The notes under the pieces: generated by a model
Database searches by the model: none
What the model saw: only the letters and a program-made list of their open reading frames with translations
Told to the model about the DNA's origin: nothing
In this document: positions 35,819-44,706 of the stretch, piece by piece
Position numbering within the stretch: the stretch's first letter is position 1
Layout: every line of letters begins with the position of its first letter
Translations under genes and position numbers: made by a program
Assembly (NCBI RefSeq): GCF_902506095.1
Contig: NZ_LR733293.1
Location: 1,257,103-1,321,102 of the forward strand
Length of the DNA: 64,000 nucleotides
Source of the DNA: Arthrobacter sp. 9AX
Lineage (GTDB): Bacteria > Actinomycetota > Actinomycetes > Actinomycetales > Micrococcaceae
Direction of reading: 5' to 3'

Positions 35819-36916
35819 ATGACCCTCATTCAATCCCGGAATGCACCGGACACGGCGCGCCCCACCCTTCGTGACGCGGTGACCGGACTTCCGTCCTACG
35901 TCCCGGGCCGGCGCAGCGCCGGCGTGGACGTCGCAGCCCTTGCCAGCAATGAAAGCCACTACGAGCCGCTGCCCGCAGCAATCGCTGCTGTGGCCGGAGC
36001 TGCCGGTGCCATGAACCGCTACCCGGACATGGCCGCCGTCGAACTCCGCGAACGGCTGGCCCGGCACCTCGGCGTCACGGCCGGGGAGATCGCGGTGGGA
36101 CCGGGCAGCGTGGGCGTCCTCCAGCAGATCATCACCGGACTGTGCGACGCCGGGGATGAAGTGATCTTCGCGTGGCGCTCCTTCGAGGCCTACCCCATCC
36201 TGGTGGAGCTGGCAGGCGCCCGGCCGGTCCGCATTCCGCTGGACCACCTGGAGGGACACGACCTCGATGCCATGGCCGCGGCCGTCACCGAACGCACCAA
36301 GATCATCCTGCTGTGCACGCCCAATAATCCCACCGGCGTCCCGATCAGCCATGAGCGTATCGAGGCCTTCCTGCGGACCGTCCGCTCGGACGTCCTCGTA
36401 GTCATCGACGAAGCCTACGTGGAATACGCCGAGGCGGGCAGCGGCCCCGATTCCCTGGCGCTCTACCGCGAGTACCCGAACGTCTGCATCCTGCGCACCT
36501 TCTCCAAGGCCTACGGGCTCGCCGGACTGCGCGTGGGATACGCCGTGGCGGCGCCGGACATCGCAGACGGGCTGCGCCGGACCGCCCTTCCCTTCTCGGT
36601 GAGCGCGCTGGCCCAGAAGGCGGCGGTCGCATCGCTGGATGCGGGGGAGGAGATGGAGGCGCGGGTCGCCGTCGTCAAGCAGGAGCGTGCACGGATGTCT
36701 CGGGAGCTGGCAGCCCGGGGCTGGAAGCTGGAGCCGAGCCAGGGCAATTTCCTGTGGATCCGCGCCGATGACGAGCTCCGGACGAGACTGATGGAGGCGT
36801 TCGACTGCGCCGGCATCATGGTCCGGGCGTACCAGGGCGACGGCCTGCGGATCACCGTTGCTGAGGCCGCCGCCAACGACCGCGTGCTCCGGATCCTGGC
36901 AGCCCACGCAGCCTGA
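35819..36916 (+). CDS. histidinol-phosphate aminotransferase family protein
   Basis: About 365 residues, with GPGSVGVLQQIITGL, LLCTPNNPTGVPIS, and the pyridoxal-phosphate lysine in TFSKAYGLAGLRVGYAV. No other his genes are adjacent, and the neighbours are an AsnC regulator, an amino-acid permease and a keto-acid enzyme. A catabolic transaminase, possibly for aromatic amino acids, is more likely than histidine synthesis. A truncated copy lacking the lysine is at 368-899. Confidence 0.88.
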   Translation: MTLIQSRNAPDTARPTLRDAVTGLPSYVPGRRSAGVDVAALASNESHYEPLPAAIAAVAGAAGAMNRYPDMAAVELRERLARHLGVTAGEIAVGPGSVGVLQQIITGLCDAGDEVIFAWRSFEAYPILVELAGARPVRIPLDHLEGHDLDAMAAAVTERTKIILLCTPNNPTGVPISHERIEAFLRTVRSDVLVVIDEAYVEYAEAGSGPDSLALYREYPNVCILRTFSKAYGLAGLRVGYAVAAPDIADGLRRTALPFSVSALAQKAAVASLDAGEEMEARVAVVKQERARMSRELAARGWKLEPSQGNFLWIRADDELRTRLMEAFDCAGIMVRAYQGDGLRITVAEAAANDRVLRILAAHAA

Positions 36917-36956
36917 ATTTTTATCCCCAATACGTCCTACTAACTAGAGGAATCCC

Positions 36957-38369
36957 ATGGAACAACAGACAAAGACGTCTGCCCGCGCGCTCGGGGCGGC
37001 CCTCAAACCCCGCCAGCTCACCATGATGGGGCTTGGAAGCGCCATCGGTGCGGGCCTCTTTATCGGCTCCGGCGCCGGCATCCAGGCAGCCGGCCCCGCG
37101 GTACTGATCTCCTACCTCGTGGCCGGCACGCTCATCATCCTGGTGATGTGGGCCCTCGGCGAGATGGCTGCGGCCAACCCGGACAGCGGCGCCTTCTCCG
37201 TCTACACGGCCAAGGCCTACGGGCCGGTGGCCGGTGCCACGGTGGGTTGGCTCTGGTGGCTGCAGCTCGTGGTGGTCATCGCGGCCGAAGCGCTCGGTGC
37301 GGCGGGTCTGCTGGCCACGATCTTCCCGGCACTGCCGGTGTGGCTGATGGCTTTTGTGTTCATCGTGGTGCTCACCGCCGTAAACCTGACCAGTGTGAAG
37401 AATTTCGGCGAGTTCGAGTTCTGGTTCGCCCTGCTCAAGGTGGCGGCAATTATCGGCTTCCTGCTGGTGGGCTTTGCCCTGCTCTTCGGCTTGGTGCCGG
37501 GCGTGCAGTCGCCGGGCCTGGCCAACTTTACCGGTGAAGGATTCGCGCCTAGCGGTTTTGCCGGGATTGCTACGGCGCTCTTTGTGGTGGCGTTCGCGTT
37601 CGGCGGCACCGAGATTGTGTCCGTGGCCGCAGCTGAGACCGCCGAGCCGGCCCGCAGCGTTAAAAAGGCGGTCCGCACGGTGCTTTGGCGCATTCTGGTG
37701 TTCTACATCGGTGCCATATTTGTGATCGCTGCTGTGGTTCCCGTCGGTTCGGCGGGGCTGAAGAGCCCGTTCGCCGCGGTGCTGGATGCCGCAGGCATGC
37801 CCGGCGCGGCCACCGCCATCACCCTGGTTGCCGTCGCTGCGCTGCTCTCCGCGCTCAACGCCAACCTCTACGGTGCGTCCCGGATGGCGTACTCTCTGGC
37901 GGAGCGTGGCGAAGCGCCACGCTGGCTCGCTTCCGTGTCGAAGGCCCGGGTTCCCGTGGTTGCGGTCCTGGCCAGCGTTGCCTTCGGCGTCGTTACTGTT
38001 GTGCTGGAGCTGGCTTTCCCGGAGATGGTCCTTCCCATCCTGCTCAACATTGTGGGCTCAACGTGCCTGCTGGTGTGGACGTCCGCGCTCCTGGCCCAGC
38101 TCGCGCTGCGCCTCCGCGCCGACCGTGAGGGAACGGTGCTTCCGCTGCGGATGCCCGGCTTCCCGTGGTTGACTTCCCTCGGTCTGCTGATCCTGGCGGC
38201 GATTTTCACGGTGGGCTTCATCGGCGAGGATTCCCGTCCCCAGCTCCTGAGCACCTTCGGACTCGTGGCACTGCTTGCGGTGGGGTGCTGGATGAACCAG
38301 CGGTCTAGGAAGGTACCGGCCGCTGTTGAAACGTCGGAGGGTGGCAAACAGCCGGCGCTTATTGACTGA
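36957..38369 (+). CDS. amino-acid permease (APC superfamily)
   Basis: The 470-residue protein has about 12 membrane helices and the signature of amino acid/proton symporters: LTMMGLGSAIGAGLFIGSGA at residues 21-40 and the SGAFSVYTAKAYGPVAGATV stretch. It follows the aminotransferase by 40 bp with a good start context (taactagaggaatcccATG) and probably brings in the amino acid metabolised by this locus. A long GC-rich hairpin closes the unit. Confidence 0.9.
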   Translation: MEQQTKTSARALGAALKPRQLTMMGLGSAIGAGLFIGSGAGIQAAGPAVLISYLVAGTLIILVMWALGEMAAANPDSGAFSVYTAKAYGPVAGATVGWLWWLQLVVVIAAEALGAAGLLATIFPALPVWLMAFVFIVVLTAVNLTSVKNFGEFEFWFALLKVAAIIGFLLVGFALLFGLVPGVQSPGLANFTGEGFAPSGFAGIATALFVVAFAFGGTEIVSVAAAETAEPARSVKKAVRTVLWRILVFYIGAIFVIAAVVPVGSAGLKSPFAAVLDAAGMPGAATAITLVAVAALLSALNANLYGASRMAYSLAERGEAPRWLASVSKARVPVVAVLASVAFGVVTVVLELAFPEMVLPILLNIVGSTCLLVWTSALLAQLALRLRADREGTVLPLRMPGFPWLTSLGLLILAAIFTVGFIGEDSRPQLLSTFGLVALLAVGCWMNQRSRKVPAAVETSEGGKQPALID

Positions 38370-38401
38370 ATCACCCGCTTGAACCCCTCCACGGGTCTAA
38401 G

Positions 38402-38450
38402 GCAAGCGGAGGGCGCGTCCGGTCTGACCGGACGCGCCCTCCGTACTTGC
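38402..38450 (+). terminator. strong terminator after the permease; island boundary
   Basis: A perfect 17-bp stem (38407-38423 with 38427-38443) with a 3-base loop, extended by a further 5-bp pairing (38402-38406 with 38446-38450) across a 2-base bulge. It terminates the aminotransferase/permease unit. Gene content and base composition change just beyond it. Confidence 0.85.
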
Positions 38451-38540
38451 TGCTTCGCTTGTCGGTTCTACCGGGGCAAAGCGGCTCGAGGCTAAACGAT
38501 AAAAGGCACACGTCGTGTGTTCGTGTCTACGCCAGATGCA

Positions 38541-39470
38541 CTAGGTAGAACGACTGATGTGCGCATACAACGCATCAGCTAAGGGCCAGCAGTGGAAACG
38601 GCTGATTAAGGACGGACCTCGGTTTAGCCACATTGTGACAGCACCGCTTGTAGCCTCGCGGAACTCACGGTCTTCGTTTAGGGCCCGTATCAACACCTCT
38701 GGTGCAAGTCGGAGCAACCTTGTTTTTGTGGCATTTGATTCCCGCCAAAAGTCTTTTGCGTCGTACCTCGTCGAGAGCTTTGGGCTTGCTGCGAGGTTGA
38801 GGAGCGCATAAATCCCTCCCCTTTCATCATCGAAGAGCGTGAGCATCTGCATGTTTTGTACGGTCAGGCAGGCCAACCGGCGCATCCCATCGTCGGAACG
38901 AGGGAGTGCAGTGACAACCCAGACTCGTCCTTCAGTGCGAGCGGGCGATGGCAAAGAAGCGCGGATGTAGGCGGCCAAGACTTCGATAACAATTTCCGCA
39001 TGAGGGTGTTGGACAAGACGCGCATAACTTCGCACGAGATCTGCGCCTGCTGATCCGTTCCTCGCGAAGTTGTTTATTTGCGATGCCTTAGGATCCAGGA
39101 TGCTGAAGGAAACGGGGTAACTGTGAGGCAACCAGTGACTAGGCGCAACATTCTGCTCGTGAGAACCCATCAAAAGTATGTTTCGCAGATGGGCGCCTTC
39201 CTCCTTCCTCCAGCGAATAGTAAGTAGTTCCAACTGATCCAAGCTGGCGCGGGTGACGGGTGCGAAGTCGAGAGACACGATGCTGTCGTGCTGATGACGC
39301 GCATGCCATCGGAATCGGTTGAGTACGTCGACCGCCTTCCCCACATACTCAGTGCCATCAGCGAACCTCAAAACATAAATCCCGTGGTATCCCTCCTGGC
39401 TTTCGAGCAGGTAGGCAACGGATATGCCCGTTGTGGCGGGATATCGTGTGAAAACGAGCGCGTCATTCAT
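38541..39470 (-). CDS. GIY-YIG domain protein
   Basis: The 309-residue protein has an N-terminal GIY-YIG module: HGIYVLRFADGTEYVGKAVD at residues 29-48, followed by the Arg in NRFRWHARHQ and the later helix QLELLTIRWRKEEG that could supply the catalytic Glu. The remaining 200 residues match nothing I recognise. The DNA is visibly less GC-rich than the genes to its left. It lies 40 bp downstream of another gene of similar composition, so the two probably form an operon acquired together. A nuclease role in defence or mobile DNA is inferred. Confidence 0.75.
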   Translation of the reverse strand: MNDALVFTRYPATTGISVAYLLESQEGYHGIYVLRFADGTEYVGKAVDVLNRFRWHARHQHDSIVSLDFAPVTRASLDQLELLTIRWRKEEGAHLRNILLMGSHEQNVAPSHWLPHSYPVSFSILDPKASQINNFARNGSAGADLVRSYARLVQHPHAEIVIEVLAAYIRASLPSPARTEGRVWVVTALPRSDDGMRRLACLTVQNMQMLTLFDDERGGIYALLNLAASPKLSTRYDAKDFWRESNATKTRLLRLAPEVLIRALNEDREFREATSGAVTMWLNRGPSLISRFHCWPLADALYAHISRST

Positions 39471-39510
39471 CTCATTGCCCTGGAGAAATCGAGAGGATTA
39501 TTTGGCCCAG

Positions 39511-39939
39511 TCAAGAATTGTGGTGGCCGGTTCTCCGATCTCTGTTAGAAGTTATGGGCTGCCCTACCTGCTTGAGGTCGACGCATAGTATGTCGCCTTC
39601 CATGCGGGGCAGCCATCTTCTTGCCTGGGAAGTATCCAGCTCAATAGATCTCGTGAACAGCGTTCCGGCTACTAGGCTTGCTCCGTGATGAGCATTCGCG
39701 CGGCGGTCGGGCGGAACTTGGGCGCGGACTGGATACGCGTTAGACGACTCGATGCTGACGGCTTGGATTCCCATAACACGCCTATCACGGTCCCAAAGAA
39801 ATTGAACTGCTTCCGGGTTGTGCAATAGCTCCATCGCAGCACGATTTAGCGAGACTAAACCCTTTTTTTGGATTGTGACGCTCGGGGCATTAGGCGGTGG
39901 AAAGCTGCCCCTTTTGAATACTTCGAATCCCATGGTCAT
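39511..39939 (-). CDS. hypothetical protein paired with a GIY-YIG protein
   Basis: About 142 residues from the ATG at 39939, chosen because tgaggtgc lies just upstream on that strand. The N-terminal part GFEVFKRGSFPPPNAPSVTI, then QKKGLVSLNRAAMELL, has the look of a small beta-rich domain. No catalytic motif or membrane segment is recognised. Composition is like that of the neighbouring GIY-YIG gene. It may be a partner or an immunity-type protein, but the evidence is only proximity. Confidence 0.6.
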   Translation of the reverse strand: MTMGFEVFKRGSFPPPNAPSVTIQKKGLVSLNRAAMELLHNPEAVQFLWDRDRRVMGIQAVSIESSNAYPVRAQVPPDRRANAHHGASLVAGTLFTRSIELDTSQARRWLPRMEGDILCVDLKQVGQPITSNRDRRTGHHNS

Positions 39940-40195
39940 GCACCTCAGATGAACTATCAGCAAGAGTGCTTACGAGACCTGAAAAAATGCTACGCCGCTG
40001 CCAGCCCTGACGCAACCTATTGGGAGCATGTGAGCCGATCGACAACGGTTCCTCTGTATGAAGGCATTTGGTGCATTAGGAAACTTAGAGGAGGCGTAGT
40101 TAGGCCTTCAGATGCGCATGGATGTACCGGCGTGCCGCCGGGCCGAGGTTTACGTACGACAAGCAGGCCCGTGCAATCGGGAAGACTCAGCGTGA
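39940..40195. other. intergenic stretch with no supported gene
   Basis: This stretch separates the AT-richer GIY-YIG pair from the GntR operon. A plus-strand frame from 39949 begins MNYQQECLRDLKKCYAAASP but runs into the antisense of the GntR gene and has no clear ribosome site, so I do not call it. Confidence 0.4.
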
Positions 40196-40960
40196 TCAGG
40201 AAGACGCAGCGTCTCGCTTGCCCTGTGCCAGCCCCATGAACATCGTCCGATGCAGGATGTCCACGTGCTTCCGGGAGACCTCCACGGCCTCCTCGACGCG
40301 ACCGGCGCGGAGGGCTGCCACCAGGGCGATGTGGTCTTGGTTGGACTTGTGGAGCTTCTCGATGGGGTAGGGGATGAAGTAGTCGTAGAGCTCAGCGAGG
40401 GTCTCGTGGTAGACCTCGACGGCAGAGTCCAGGCAGGACGCAGTACCCACCAGCTGATGGAACTGCTCGTCCATTCGGTGGTAGTAGGACCAGTCGGACG
40501 ACTCGGCCATCTCACGCGTCAGCCGCTCCAGTTCATCCAGCTGCTCCGCCGACGCATTGACCGCTGCATAGTGCGTCACCGCGCACTCGAACAGCAGCCT
40601 CCGGTCCACCAGCCGGTTCACGGCCTGTGACTCGGCCGCCGACGCCGAAAGTGAAGCCAAAACATCTGTAGGCGGTGCATCCGCCACAAACGTCCCGCCG
40701 GCCCGGCCGCGCCGGCGCACCACCACGCCCTGCTCTGCCAAGCTCGCCAATGCGCGGCGGGCGGTGATCGGGCTGACCGAGAGACCCAGCGCCACGTCCT
40801 CCTGGTCCGGCAGCCGCTCGCCCGGCCTCAACAGGCCTAAAGAGATCGCCATCCCGATCCGCATCCGCACGGCGTCCATGGCACTGCGCCGCTCAGTCCC
40901 GGAGATCCTGCTGGCGCCAAGGCGTGAGGGCTCGGCGGTCTCCTCCAGCTGATCGGTCAT
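40196..40960 (-). CDS. GntR-family (FadR/FCD) regulator
   Basis: About 254 residues. It has an N-terminal winged helix (LPDQEDVALGLSVSPITARR) and a C-terminal FCD domain with Asp/His metal-binding segments (RRLLFECAVTHYAAV, DEQFHQLVG, SNQDHIALVAALRAG). It is divergent from a nitrilase/permease/nitrilase operon, and an inverted repeat in the 96-bp gap is its likely site. It presumably senses an organic acid or amide of that pathway. Confidence 0.88.
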   Translation of the reverse strand: MTDQLEETAEPSRLGASRISGTERRSAMDAVRMRIGMAISLGLLRPGERLPDQEDVALGLSVSPITARRALASLAEQGVVVRRRGRAGGTFVADAPPTDVLASLSASAAESQAVNRLVDRRLLFECAVTHYAAVNASAEQLDELERLTREMAESSDWSYYHRMDEQFHQLVGTASCLDSAVEVYHETLAELYDYFIPYPIEKLHKSNQDHIALVAALRAGRVEEAVEVSRKHVDILHRTMFMGLAQGKRDAASS

Positions 40961-40999
40961 AACCGCTACTTTACGGCCCACGCCGCCCCCCTTCCCTTT

Positions 41000-41020
41000 A
41001 TTGGATCATTCTGATCTAAT
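41000..41020. promoter_or_regulatory. candidate GntR operator
   Basis: ATTGGATCA-TTC-TGATCTAAT is an inverted repeat with 8 of 9 matched bases per arm. It is centred between the divergent GntR gene and the nitrilase operon, where FadR-type regulators of this class usually bind. The AT-rich TAATATAA just downstream could hold a -10 element for the nitrilase operon. Confidence 0.65.
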
Positions 41021-41056
41021 ATAACCCGGATCACACCCCACAGCGGAGAAAAACCC

Positions 41057-41935
41057 ATGCCACGCATCCTTCCCCTCATCGCCGCCCAGGTCCGTCCCCG
41101 GCTCATCGGCGAACCCGTCTCGGCCTTCGCCGACGAGGTCAAAGACGCCCTCGAAGCCCAGCCGCACAGCAAGCTGGTGGTCTTCCCTGAACTCCACCTC
41201 TTCGGCGACGAGAACCCGGACCTCCAAAGAACCGAAAGCCTTCAGGCATCCGCCGAGCCATTGGACGGGCCACGGGTCAAGGAGCTCAAACAGCTCGCCA
41301 AAGACCTGAACATCTGGCTCGTTCCCGGCAGCGTCTGCGAACGCGGTCCCGAAGGGCAGCTGTTCAACACCCAGCTGGTCCTGTCGCCGGAAGGGGAACT
41401 GGCCGGCTACTACCGGAAGATCTTCCCCTGGCGCCCGTTCGAGCCCTACGATCCCGGCGACCGGTTCACCACCGTGGACCTGCCCGGCATCGGCAGGGTG
41501 GGCCTGAACATCTGCTACGACGCCTGGTACCCCGAGGTATCCCGCCAGCTCGCCTGGATGGGCGCCGAAGTCATCCTCAACGTCGTCAAAACCACCACCC
41601 CGGACCGCAAGCAGGAAGTGGTCCTCGCCAAGGCCAACGCCATCGTGAACCAAGTGTTTATGGTCAGCGTCAACTGCGCCGGCCCCACGGGCCAGGGCAA
41701 GAGCATCATCGTGGACCCGGAAGGCAACACGCTCAAAGAAGCACAAGACGATCAGCCCCAGCTGCTCACAGCGGAACTGGACTTGGCCGGCGTCGACCGC
41801 GTCCGCACGCACGGCACGGAGAACCTCAACCGCCCCTGGTCCCAGTTCCGCGAGGGGGAGCCCGCCGTCGAACTTTCCGTCTACCAAGGCCGGATCAATC
41901 CGGCCACCTGGACACCGCCGTCCTACAAGCCCTAA
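41057..41935 (+). CDS. carbon-nitrogen hydrolase (nitrilase family) 1
   Basis: The 292-residue amidase has the Glu-Lys-Cys triad: Glu in VVFPELHLFG, Lys in YYRKIFPWRPF, and Cys in NICYDAWYPEV. No membrane segment is present. Nitrilase-family amidases of this size act on small amides and N-carbamoyl compounds. It starts the operon, with ggag upstream of the ATG, 9 bp before the permease gene. The two nitrilase genes around one permease suggest uptake and stepwise hydrolysis of an amide. Confidence 0.88.
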   Translation: MPRILPLIAAQVRPRLIGEPVSAFADEVKDALEAQPHSKLVVFPELHLFGDENPDLQRTESLQASAEPLDGPRVKELKQLAKDLNIWLVPGSVCERGPEGQLFNTQLVLSPEGELAGYYRKIFPWRPFEPYDPGDRFTTVDLPGIGRVGLNICYDAWYPEVSRQLAWMGAEVILNVVKTTTPDRKQEVVLAKANAIVNQVFMVSVNCAGPTGQGKSIIVDPEGNTLKEAQDDQPQLLTAELDLAGVDRVRTHGTENLNRPWSQFREGEPAVELSVYQGRINPATWTPPSYKP

Positions 41936-41944
41936 GGAAACACC

Positions 41945-43294
41945 GTGACAACCACCCTCACCCGCACGCTGAAGCTGCCCTCGCTGGTCCTGTTCGGCCT
42001 GGCGTACCTGACCCCGATCATCGTCCTGGGGATCTTCGGCATCATCGCCGAAACCACCGGCGGCGCCGCCCCCGCCGCGTACCTCGTGGCGCTCGTGGCC
42101 ATGCTGTTCACCGCGCACAGCTACGGCCGGATGGCCGTCGCCCACCCCGTGGCAGGCTCCGCCTACACCTACGTCCGCCGCTCCATCGATCCCCGCGTCG
42201 GGTTCCTGGTGGGCTGGGCCGTCCTGCTCGACTACCTCTTCCTGCCCATGGTGATCTGGCTCATTGGCGGCTCCTACCTGACCGCCCAGTTCCCGGGCAT
42301 CCCCATCGGCGTCTGGGTGGTGGGCTTCATCGTCATCACCACGCTGCTGAACATCCTGGGCATCAAGGTGGCGGACAAGGCCAACTACGTGCTGATGGCG
42401 TTCCAGCTGCTGGTCCTGGTGTTCTTCGTGGCCCTAGCCATCGGCAATGTGGTGTCCGCCAACGGCGCCGGGGGACTGGCCAGCGGGCAGCCGTTCTTCA
42501 ACGACACCGCCAGCTTCACCACCATCTCCGCCGGCGCCGCCATCGCCGCCTACTCGTTCCTGGGGTTCGACGCCGTCACCACCCTCACCGAGGAAACCAT
42601 CAACCCGCGCCGGACCGTGCCGCGCGCCATCATGCTGGTGGCCCTGATCGGCGGCGGCATCTTCGTAGCGGTGTCCTACGTGACCCAGCTGGTCCACCCC
42701 GGCGGCGTGTTCGAGGACTCGGCGTCCGCGGCAAGCTCCATCGCCCTGCAGATCGGCGGGCAGCTGTTCGGTGCCGTGTTCCTGGCCGGCCTGGTGGTGG
42801 CGCAGTTCGCCTCCGGCCTCGCCGCGCAGGCCAGCGCCTCACGCCTGCTCTACGCGATGGGTCGTGACTCCGTCCTGCCCAAGGCGGTCTTCGGGCGCCT
42901 CAGTGAGAAGTTCCACACCCCTGTGGCGAACTTGGTGATCACCGGCATCGTTGGCCTGATCGCGATCTTCCTGGACGTGGCCACGTCGACGTCGTTCATC
43001 AACTTTGGTGCCTTCACCGCCTTCACGCTGGTGAACGCCTCGGTGGTGTTCCACTATGTGCGCCAGCGCCGGACCGGGCGGCAGCTGAACCCGGTGTCCT
43101 ACGTGGTGGTCCCGGTGGTCGGTGCGGTCATCTGCGCCTACCTGCTCTCCCAGCTGGACAGCAACGCCATTACGCTGGGCGTGTCCTGGCTGGTGCTGGG
43201 CGTCGTGGTCCTGGCCCTGATCACCCGCGGGTTCAAGGCCTCGCCGCCGGAGATGACCGCCACGGAGAAGGCGACGGTCGAGGCGGCCGCCTGA
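41945..43294 (+). CDS. APC-family amino acid/amine permease
   Basis: The 449-residue protein starts at a GTG after aagga and has about 12 helices. Family features are SLVLFGLAYLTPIIVLGIFG near the N-terminus, HPVAGSAYTYVRRSIDPRVG and SFLGFDAVTTLTEETINP. It is of the APC branch that takes up amines or amino acids and lies between two amidase genes under the GntR site. The imported compound is unknown. Confidence 0.9.
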   Translation: MTTTLTRTLKLPSLVLFGLAYLTPIIVLGIFGIIAETTGGAAPAAYLVALVAMLFTAHSYGRMAVAHPVAGSAYTYVRRSIDPRVGFLVGWAVLLDYLFLPMVIWLIGGSYLTAQFPGIPIGVWVVGFIVITTLLNILGIKVADKANYVLMAFQLLVLVFFVALAIGNVVSANGAGGLASGQPFFNDTASFTTISAGAAIAAYSFLGFDAVTTLTEETINPRRTVPRAIMLVALIGGGIFVAVSYVTQLVHPGGVFEDSASAASSIALQIGGQLFGAVFLAGLVVAQFASGLAAQASASRLLYAMGRDSVLPKAVFGRLSEKFHTPVANLVITGIVGLIAIFLDVATSTSFINFGAFTAFTLVNASVVFHYVRQRRTGRQLNPVSYVVVPVVGAVICAYLLSQLDSNAITLGVSWLVLGVVVLALITRGFKASPPEMTATEKATVEAAA

Positions 43295-43339
43295 TCTCTG
43301 TTTGAGTTGTGGCTTGTACGGCCGAGGGAAGGAAAGTTC

Positions 43340-44119
43340 GTGAAGATAGCGCTGGGTCAGCTGGAGTCGGGCGCCGACATCCAGGCCAACCTCGCCGCGA
43401 TCGACCGTTCCGCCGCCGAGGCAGCGCGCGACGGCGCCGCGCTGGTCGCCTTTCCGGAGTACGCCACCTACGAGAAGAAGAAAGTGGACGCAACGTTCCC
43501 GGCGGTAGCTGAGCCGCTGGACGGGCCCGTCTGCCGGGAGCTTGCCGCTATCGCCGCCCGCCACCGCATCGCGCTGGTGGCGGGCGTGGTGGAGACGTCT
43601 GAGGAGCCGGGCAGGGCGTACAACACGCTGGTGGCTTTCGGGCCCGACGGCGGCAGGCTGGCTTCCTACCGGAAGATCCACCTTTTCGACGCGCAGGGCT
43701 TCGGGGAGTCCGAGTTCATCAAGCCGGCCGGGTCCCTGGAACCGGTGGTGTTTGAGCACGGGGGAGTGCGGTTCGGGCTGATGACCTGCTACGACCTGCG
43801 GTTCCCGGAGCTGGCCAGGTCGCTGGCCGACGCGGGCGCGCAGGTCCTGCTGGTTTGCTCGTCGTGGGTGCCGGGAGAGCACAAGACAGAGCAGTGGCTG
43901 GCGTTGAACGCAGCCCGCGCCATTGAGAACAGTGTGTACGTGGCGGGGGTGTGCCAAGCACCGCCGGTGTCCGTGGGTCGGAGCGTGCTGGTGGATCCGA
44001 TGGGGGTTATGGAAGCGGACCTCGGGTTGGAACCTGGCGTTCGGGTGGTGGAGGTTTCGCTCGAAACGGTGGAGCGGGTTCGGGACTCATTCCCGATGTT
44101 CCGGCAGCGGCGGCTATAG
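43340..44119 (+). CDS. carbon-nitrogen hydrolase (nitrilase family) 2
   Basis: About 259 residues from the GTG at 43340, placed by aaggaaag upstream; the frame also opens at 43307. The Glu-Lys-Cys triad is visible in VAFPEYATYE, YRKIHLFDA and MTCYDLRFPEL. It resembles the omega-amidase/Nit2-like group of small-amide hydrolases more than true nitrilases. It is the last gene of the GntR-linked operon and only distantly like the first nitrilase gene, so it probably acts on a different intermediate. Confidence 0.87.
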   Translation: MKIALGQLESGADIQANLAAIDRSAAEAARDGAALVAFPEYATYEKKKVDATFPAVAEPLDGPVCRELAAIAARHRIALVAGVVETSEEPGRAYNTLVAFGPDGGRLASYRKIHLFDAQGFGESEFIKPAGSLEPVVFEHGGVRFGLMTCYDLRFPELARSLADAGAQVLLVCSSWVPGEHKTEQWLALNAARAIENSVYVAGVCQAPPVSVGRSVLVDPMGVMEADLGLEPGVRVVEVSLETVERVRDSFPMFRQRRL

Positions 44120-44151
44120 AGCGAAGACATCCCCCTTCAGCCACAACTTCG

Positions 44152-44589
44152 TCAAACGAGATTTAGCGGTGGCAACCATTCGCCGCGCAGGGCATCCTCC
44201 AGCCTCTGCGATTCTCCGGCGCTAGCGCATACAATCCATCCCACTTCACATTGAGCAAGCCACTGGTTCGCAACCGCGGTTTGGTCCGGGGTTATCACGC
44301 TTGGACGCTGACGCACGACGGATCGGGGGAGGCCCAGCTGGGCAGCTGCAATACTCGCCCTAAAAGTGCTGCGACTAAAATCGGTGCCTTGGGCGAAATG
44401 GGCCTTGAGGCGACCGCGCAGGCCATCAGCACCTAATGCTTTGCCTACATAAATAGGCTGCCCCTCCCGGAACCAGATGTACACCCCGGGCGCGACAGGA
44501 ACCTCACGAGATGGTACGGGCAATTCGCGTGGTTCAACCCTTGATAAGGCATCTTCCCATTTATTCCCCGGGACATTCTTCCCTGCCAT
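44152..44589 (-). CDS. small GIY-YIG nuclease-domain protein
   Basis: 145 residues from the ATG at 44589, which has aaggag upstream; the frame continues further but without a ribosome site. The GIY-YIG core is APGVYIWFREGQPIYVGKAL, followed by Arg residues in GLRGRLKAHF and the Glu in the last helix, LEDALRGEWLPPLN. The whole protein is little more than the nuclease module, so a partner may provide target recognition. It is a minus-strand gene downstream of the DUF262 gene and separated from it by 117 bp. Confidence 0.75.
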   Translation of the reverse strand: MAGKNVPGNKWEDALSRVEPRELPVPSREVPVAPGVYIWFREGQPIYVGKALGADGLRGRLKAHFAQGTDFSRSTFRASIAAAQLGLPRSVVRQRPSVITPDQTAVANQWLAQCEVGWIVCASAGESQRLEDALRGEWLPPLNLV

Positions 44590-44706
44590 ACTGGTCTCCT
44601 TTTGATATCCAGGTGAATCCGGAGCGGTAGTGCGGAATTTGTGCCCCATTGGGCCGCTGACGCATCGAGTGTGCTGGACATCTGTGGCTACAGACATGCC
44701 CTACCG

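Noticed and set aside
39949..40239. Possible small gene on the plus strand
   Set aside because: It lacks a ribosome site and its C-terminal part is the antisense of the GntR gene.
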